The position numbers and the translations under genes were made by a program. Positions 5,766-9,444 of a DNA stretch of 9,444 nucleotides are shown piece after piece; positions within the stretch are counted from its first letter, which is position 1, and each line of letters begins with the position of its first letter. A model generated the notes under the pieces. It ran no database searches, was not told the origin of the DNA, and was given only the letters and a program-made list of their open reading frames with translations. This DNA comes from Chloroflexota bacterium (lineage in GTDB: Bacteria; Chloroflexota; Limnocylindria; Limnocylindrales; CSP1-4), in NCBI GenBank assembly GCA_021815005.1, contig JAKAHL010000053.1, forward strand, positions 1 to 9,444. Reading direction: 5' to 3'.

Positions 5766-7117
5766 GGCGCGCGGGAACGCGACAGGGAGCGCCCGCGGAC
5801 ACCCCCGCGACCGGCGGCCCGGCGCCCACGGCCGGCCACCCGACCGGCGGGCGCGTCGAGTCCGCCGGACCGCTGCGCCCGGGTGAGCCCCGGCTGCGCT
5901 GGTCATCGCGCGCGATCACGATCGACGACGTCGAGAAGGAGCTCAGCCGGATCTGGGCGCCCACGCCGGCAGAGGCCGGGGTCCGGCCGGAGAGCCCCAC
6001 CCACGGTGCGTCGGCCCGGACGAGCGTGATGAACCTGGTGGTGGTGGCAGGCGAGCCGGAGACCGGTGAGCGGGCCGCCGAGACGATCCGGCGCCTGACG
6101 GGACGCCACCCCTCGCGCACGCTGATCGTGCTCCAGACCGATCCGGACGGCCCGCCCTGGCTCGACGGCCGCGTCCAGGCGCACTGCATGCTGCCCCGGC
6201 CGGACGCGTCCGAGTCGTGTTCGGAGCTGGTCTACCTGACGGCCGGCGGCGAGACGGGCCGCCATCTCGGGGCGCTCGTGACGCCGCTGCTGGTCCACGA
6301 CCTGCCGGTGACCACCTGGTGGCCCGGTGAGCCGCCGCTGGGGAGCGACCCCGCCGAGGAGCTCCTCGCGGCGTCGGACCGGCTGGTGGTGGACGGCTCG
6401 ACCTGGCGGTCGGACGGCCTGAGCCGCGTGCGCCAGCTGGCCGCGCTGTACGGGCGCTACCCGCGCCTCTCGGTCCGCGACTTCGGCTTCGTGCGGCAGT
6501 CGCGCTGGCGGGAGGCGATCGCCACCCTGTTCGACCTGCCTGACTTCGCCCCCTATCTCGCCTACATCCGACGCGTCTCGGTCACGTACGGAACCCGGGA
6601 CGAGACGGGGGCGCCGGGGACCACCAACATCGTGAAGCCCCTGTACCACGTCGCCTGGCTCGCGTCGCGGCTGGGCATGCGGGTGGACGCCCCCCTGGCG
6701 CCCGTCGCCACCCGGGGCCCCGCCCCGCGGCTGCGTCCCGGCGAGAAGCCCCCGCTCCACCGGGGACTCGCGGCCAGGCTGCGCGACCCGCGCTCGGGCG
6801 AGGTGGGCGTGGTCATCCGGCCGGTCGCCTCCAGCGCCCCGGCAGGGACCACGCTGCGGGTCGAGATCCTGGCCGAGCGACGCGGCTCCGAGCTCCGGGC
6901 GGACGTCACCGCGGAGGCGGAGAACGTCCACGTCCACGCCTGGCTCGACGGCGTGGAGGCCCTCGACCGCACGTTCAAGGCACCGCGCCGGGGCGACATC
7001 GACCTGCTCGCCGAGGCGCTCGAGGGCAGCAGCCGCGACCCCGTGGGCCAAGGCGCGATCCGCATGGCCGCCCGGCTCGCGGGGGCCGATGACCTGCCCG
7101 CACCCATCGCCGACTGA
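5750..7117 (+). CDS. opcA: Glucose-6-phosphate dehydrogenase assembly protein OpcA
   Basis: OpcA is a non-catalytic partner of Zwf needed for full oligomer assembly and activity, known from cyanobacteria and actinobacteria. The 455-residue product shows the family core ARTSVMNLVVVAG (89-101), GRHPSRTLIVL (118-128), LLVHDLPVTTWWPGEPP (180-196), the DRLVVDGSTW segment (210-219) and DFGFVRQSRWREAIATLFD (244-262), followed by a C-terminal domain (about 270-450). The first 48 or so residues are Ala/Pro/Gly-rich and probably disordered. Its only cysteines are C146 and C157; there is no C-terminal cysteine pair of the kind linked to thioredoxin control in Anabaena, as I recall it. The GTG start overlaps zwf by 16 bp with a GAGGGA site five bases upstream, so the partners are likely made together. 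A somewhat later start within the disordered tail cannot be excluded. Confidence 0.93.
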   Translation: MAADLRRAGTRQGAPADTPATGGPAPTAGHPTGGRVESAGPLRPGEPRLRWSSRAITIDDVEKELSRIWAPTPAEAGVRPESPTHGASARTSVMNLVVVAGEPETGERAAETIRRLTGRHPSRTLIVLQTDPDGPPWLDGRVQAHCMLPRPDASESCSELVYLTAGGETGRHLGALVTPLLVHDLPVTTWWPGEPPLGSDPAEELLAASDRLVVDGSTWRSDGLSRVRQLAALYGRYPRLSVRDFGFVRQSRWREAIATLFDLPDFAPYLAYIRRVSVTYGTRDETGAPGTTNIVKPLYHVAWLASRLGMRVDAPLAPVATRGPAPRLRPGEKPPLHRGLAARLRDPRSGEVGVVIRPVASSAPAGTTLRVEILAERRGSELRADVTAEAENVHVHAWLDGVEALDRTFKAPRRGDIDLLAEALEGSSRDPVGQGAIRMAARLAGADDLPAPIAD

Positions 7118-7119
7118 CT

Positions 7120-7139
7120 CGGCGGCCAGCCGGCCGCTG
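7120..7139 (+). other. GC-rich hairpin in the opcA-pgl junction
   Basis: CGGCGGCC (7120-7127), loop AGCC, GGCCGCTG (7132-7139) can pair over eight positions with one G-U. It begins two bases after the opcA stop codon and ends five bases before the pgl GGAG. No T-run follows, so it is not an intrinsic terminator. Its position mirrors the hairpin in the tkt-rpiB gap. Confidence 0.4.
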
Positions 7140-7144
7140 CCCAC

Positions 7145-7148
7145 GGAG
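7145..7148 (+). promoter_or_regulatory. Shine-Dalgarno site of pgl
   Basis: GGAG ends eight bases before ATG 7157 and supports that start. Confidence 0.65.
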
Positions 7149-7156
7149 ACGCCGCG

Positions 7157-7963
7157 ATGTCCGAACCCGAGCCCATCGTCACGACGGGCCCCGCGCCCGC
7201 CCGACCGGCCCTCGCGATCGTCGCGACGCCCGAGGACGTCTCGGCCGCCGCCGCGGCCCTCATCGTGGACCGGCTGGCGGCGGCGGTCGCCGCGCGGGGC
7301 GTGGCGCACTGGTGCACCACCGGCGGCTCGTCCGCGCCGGGCATCTACCGCGCCCTGCGGGCGGCCCCGCTCCGCGATCGCCTGGACTGGTCGCGCGTCC
7401 AGACCTGGTGGGGCGACGACCGCTTCGTGCCGGCGGGCGACCCGCTGTCCAACGTCACGCCGTTCGACGCCGTCCTGCGCGATCGCGAGGCCGGCCTGGC
7501 GATCCCCGACGCCTGCGTCCACCCCATCCGCGTGGGCGCGGTGCTCGCGGGCGGCGGCGGGCCGTCCGACGCCGCCGTGGCGTACGAGGCGGAGGTTCGC
7601 GCGGCCGGGCCCGCCACCGGGCCGGACGGCCTGCCGGTGTTCGACCTGGTAGTCCTGGGCGTCGGCCCGGACGGGCACGTGCTGTCGGTGTTCCCGGGCT
7701 CGGCCGTCTTCGCGTCGCCCGCCTGGGTCGAGGCCGTCCCCGCGCCGACGCACGTGGAGCCGCACGTCCCGCGCGTCACGCTCCATCCCCGGCTGGTCGC
7801 CGCCGCCCGGTCGGTGCTGGTGGTGACGTCCGGGGCCGCCAAGGCCGACGTGCTTGCGCGAGCCTGGGCTGGCGGCGACCCGCGGGAGCTCCCCGTGCGG
7901 ACGACGCTCGCCGGCAACGCGACCTGGCTGCTGGACGAGGCCGCGGCCGCGCGCCTCCGGTAG
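7157..7963 (+). CDS. pgl: 6-phosphogluconolactonase
   Basis: The 268-residue cytosolic protein of the glucosamine-6-phosphate isomerase/6-phosphogluconolactonase fold hydrolyses the Zwf product to 6-phosphogluconate. Motifs in order are TTGGSSAPGIYRAL (54-67, phosphate loop), WGDDRFVPAGDPLSNV (85-100), FDLVVLGVGPDGHVLSVFPG (162-181, with catalytic-type H174), PRVTL (205-209) and SGAAKADV (225-232). Two deviations from the common consensus are visible: GDDR where GDER is usual, and DGHVLSVFPG where DGHTASLFPG is usual. The His and Arg expected for catalysis are kept. The assignment to Pgl rather than NagB rests on the zwf-opcA context and the DPLSN motif. It lies 39 bases after opcA, with its own GGAG, and is probably the last gene of the zwf-opcA-pgl unit. 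Confidence 0.94.
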   Translation: MSEPEPIVTTGPAPARPALAIVATPEDVSAAAAALIVDRLAAAVAARGVAHWCTTGGSSAPGIYRALRAAPLRDRLDWSRVQTWWGDDRFVPAGDPLSNVTPFDAVLRDREAGLAIPDACVHPIRVGAVLAGGGGPSDAAVAYEAEVRAAGPATGPDGLPVFDLVVLGVGPDGHVLSVFPGSAVFASPAWVEAVPAPTHVEPHVPRVTLHPRLVAAARSVLVVTSGAAKADVLARAWAGGDPRELPVRTTLAGNATWLLDEAAAARLR

Positions 7964-7977
7964 GCGGGAGCGGCCCG

Positions 7978-7983
7978 TATGCT
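7978..7983 (+). promoter_or_regulatory. -10 element (TATGCT) for the LCP gene, leaderless arrangement
   Basis: TATGCT is followed by GGGCCA and then ATG 7990, the same six-base spacing as at the kinase gene. The nearest purine-rich stretch (GGGAG, 7966-7970) is 19 bases from the ATG, too far for a Shine-Dalgarno role. The box lies 15 bases after the pgl stop, so the LCP gene probably has its own promoter. Five-base inverted arms GGCCC and GGGCC flank the box. Confidence 0.55.
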
Positions 7984-7989
7984 GGGCCA

Positions 7990-9444
7990 ATGACCGAACC
8001 CAGGCCCGACGTGCCGCCCGCCATCCGCACGGAGAACGAGCCGGACCCGCGCGCCGGGACCGCGACGCCTCGTGCCGGCGCCCCGTCGCCGGCCGGGCAC
8101 CGGCACGGGCCTCCCGCCGGGCATCGGCTCACGTCCCCCGCGATCCTGCTTGTCCTCGCCGCGGTCTTCCCCGGGCTCCCCCACCTGCTCCGTGGCCGGC
8201 GGGGCTGGGCGGCGCTGCTGGCGCTGCCCGTCCTCGTGCCGCTGCTCGCGGTCGCCCTGCTCGCGCTCGTCACCGGTGGCACCTCGCTGGCGGCTCGCCT
8301 GGTGGACCCGGCCGTGCTCACGGCGCTGCTCGGCGTCGAGGTGCTGCTCCTGGCCTGGCGGCTGTTCGCGGTGGGGGCGGTCCTGGTGCTCGCGCCCGTC
8401 CGGCGCACGGCCCCGACCCTCGTCGCGGCGGCGGTGGCCGTCGCGATCGTGGCGGCGCCGCAACTCGTCGCCGCGGGCCTCACCGCTGACGCGCGCGACG
8501 CGGCAGCCTCGGTCTTCGCGCCCGTCAGCGAGGGCGGTGCGTGGGTGCCGAATGCGACGCCGCCGCCCGTTGCCTCCAACGACCCGGAGTTCGGCACGGG
8601 CGCCGCCTCGTCCTCGGCGGGCGCCGCGAGCGGCCCGCCATCCGCAGCTCCGGCCCCCTCGCCATCCGAGGCCGTGACGCGCGTGAACGTGCTGCTTATC
8701 GGGGTGGACGCCGGCGTCGGCCGCACCACGTTCCTGACCGATTCGCTGATCGTGGCCTCGCTCGACCCGGTGGCCAAGACGGTGTCCATGGCCTCGATCG
8801 CGCGCGACACGGTGGACGTGCCGCTCCCCGACGGACGCGTCTTCAGGCCCAAGATCAACAGCCTCGTCGCCTACGCCTCGATGCACGCGGACAGCTTCCC
8901 CGGCGCCAAGGACGGCGAATCGGTGCTGGCCGCGGCGATCGGCACGCTCCTCGGGATCAAGATCGATCTGTGGGCCGAGGTCAACCTGGGCGGCTTCGCC
9001 CGGCTGGTGGACTCCGTTGGCGGGATCAACATCAGGGTGACCAGCGCCTTCTGCGACGGTCGCTACAAGGAGTACGGGGTCGACGGATTCCAGATCTCGC
9101 CGGGCTGGTGGCACATGAACGGCGACCAGGCGCTCGCCTACGCGCGGGTGCGCAAGGCAGCGGGCGAGAGCGACTTCACGCGCGCGGCGCGCCAGCAGGA
9201 GATCATCGGCGCCCTGCGCGATCGGATCGTCCGCGGCGGCCTGCTCAACGACCCGGCCCAGTTCCTGGCGTCGCTCGGCCAGACGGTGCGGACGAACATC
9301 GACCCCTCGTTCATCGCGGACTGGATCGGCGCGGCCACGCAGGTCGGCCGCGCGGACGTGTTCCGGATCGTGGTGGGCCACCCGTACGTGGCGGCCGGCT
9401 ACGACGCACGGGGGTCGATCCAGATCCCGGACATCCCCGCGATC
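7990..9444 (+). CDS. LytR-CpsA-Psr (LCP) family protein, 3' end outside the window
   Basis: LCP proteins are membrane-anchored enzymes that transfer glycopolymers from lipid carriers to the cell wall. The 485 visible codons have no stop. Residues 1-48 are a polar Pro-rich cytoplasmic tail. Hydrophobic segments at about 51-67, 74-95, 112-135 and 143-163 suggest four membrane helices rather than the single one of most LCP proteins. A Pro/Ser/Ala linker (about 180-228) leads to the outside catalytic domain: VNVLLIGVD (232-240), R245, TDSLIVASLD (250-259), SIARDT (269-274, with the R-D pair), PKINSLVAY (287-295), LVDSVGGINI (339-348), ALAYARVRK (381-389), DFTRAARQQ (396-404). These are the conserved Arg/Asp residues that bind the polyprenyl-pyrophosphate and metal. 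The ATG follows a TATGCT box by six bases. The polymer attached is unknown. Confidence 0.93.
   Translation, partial: MTEPRPDVPPAIRTENEPDPRAGTATPRAGAPSPAGHRHGPPAGHRLTSPAILLVLAAVFPGLPHLLRGRRGWAALLALPVLVPLLAVALLALVTGGTSLAARLVDPAVLTALLGVEVLLLAWRLFAVGAVLVLAPVRRTAPTLVAAAVAVAIVAAPQLVAAGLTADARDAAASVFAPVSEGGAWVPNATPPPVASNDPEFGTGAASSSAGAASGPPSAAPAPSPSEAVTRVNVLLIGVDAGVGRTTFLTDSLIVASLDPVAKTVSMASIARDTVDVPLPDGRVFRPKINSLVAYASMHADSFPGAKDGESVLAAAIGTLLGIKIDLWAEVNLGGFARLVDSVGGINIRVTSAFCDGRYKEYGVDGFQISPGWWHMNGDQALAYARVRKAAGESDFTRAARQQEIIGALRDRIVRGGLLNDPAQFLASLGQTVRTNIDPSFIADWIGAATQVGRADVFRIVVGHPYVAAGYDARGSIQIPDIPAI

Noticed and set aside
4509..5906. Long minus-strand frame opposite zwf
   Set aside because: Shadow frame caused by GC-rich codon use; zwf motifs on the plus strand are decisive.
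7972..7988. GGCCC/GGGCC arms around the LCP -10 box as an operator
   Set aside because: Only five GC pairs, easily expected by chance, and not repeated at the kinase promoter.
5903..9381. Two long minus-strand frames (5903-7990 and 7345-9381) opposite opcA, pgl and the LCP gene
   Set aside because: Low-complexity Arg/Gly/His-rich translations without domains, lying opposite three well supported genes.
1..9444. CRISPR arrays, tRNA/rRNA genes, insertion sequences, prophage or toxin-antitoxin genes
   Set aside because: No spaced direct repeats, transposase motifs or structural RNA signatures were seen; the window is housekeeping metabolism plus one envelope gene.

Overview
The window is very GC-rich DNA (roughly 73% by eye) with tightly packed genes. 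It encodes most of the oxidative pentose phosphate branch plus two enzymes of the non-oxidative branch. The presence of opcA beside zwf, a Zwf whose N-terminus reads NPLREGLRLERMPDP (cyanobacteria/Chloroflexota style), a four-helix LytR-CpsA-Psr protein and the base composition fit a Chloroflexota bacterium, for example a soil or freshwater Limnocylindria/Ellin6529-like lineage. A high-GC actinobacterium is the second choice. This placement is inference; there is no rRNA or other phylogenetic marker here.

Layout. Minus strand at the left: the first 22 bases may be the start of an unidentified gene, followed (reading leftwards) from a PfkB-family sugar/nucleoside kinase at 1063..83. A 209-bp divergent promoter region follows. 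Everything else is on the plus strand: transketolase (1273-3366), ribose-5-phosphate isomerase B (3421-3897), a 179-bp leader region with a promoter and a probable 10-codon upstream ORF, then zwf (4077-5765), opcA (5750-7117, overlapping zwf by 16 bp), 6-phosphogluconolactonase pgl (7157-7963), and the N-terminal 485 codons of an LCP-family cell-wall ligase (7990 to the window end).

How the genes work together. Zwf (with its partner OpcA) and Pgl turn glucose-6-phosphate into 6-phosphogluconate and make reducing equivalents. RpiB and transketolase interconvert pentose phosphates and feed them back to glycolysis. 6-phosphogluconate dehydrogenase and transaldolase are not in the window. The kinase may feed a phosphorylated sugar or nucleoside into the same pool, but its substrate is not readable. 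The LCP gene is a separate unit concerned with cell-envelope polymer attachment.

The notable signals are regulatory rather than a new multi-gene system. (1) Three gene starts (22 minus, 1063 minus, 7990 plus) have a TANNNT -10-like hexamer exactly 6 nt before ATG and no Shine-Dalgarno sequence, the expected architecture of leaderless mRNAs; tkt, rpiB and pgl have clear Shine-Dalgarno sites. (2) A short SD-led ORF ends 2 nt before the zwf GTG start, which itself has no SD, suggesting translational coupling. (3) A 13-bp perfect palindrome lies over the -35 region of the tkt promoter. I found no CRISPR array, tRNA, rRNA, mobile element or evidence of transfer.
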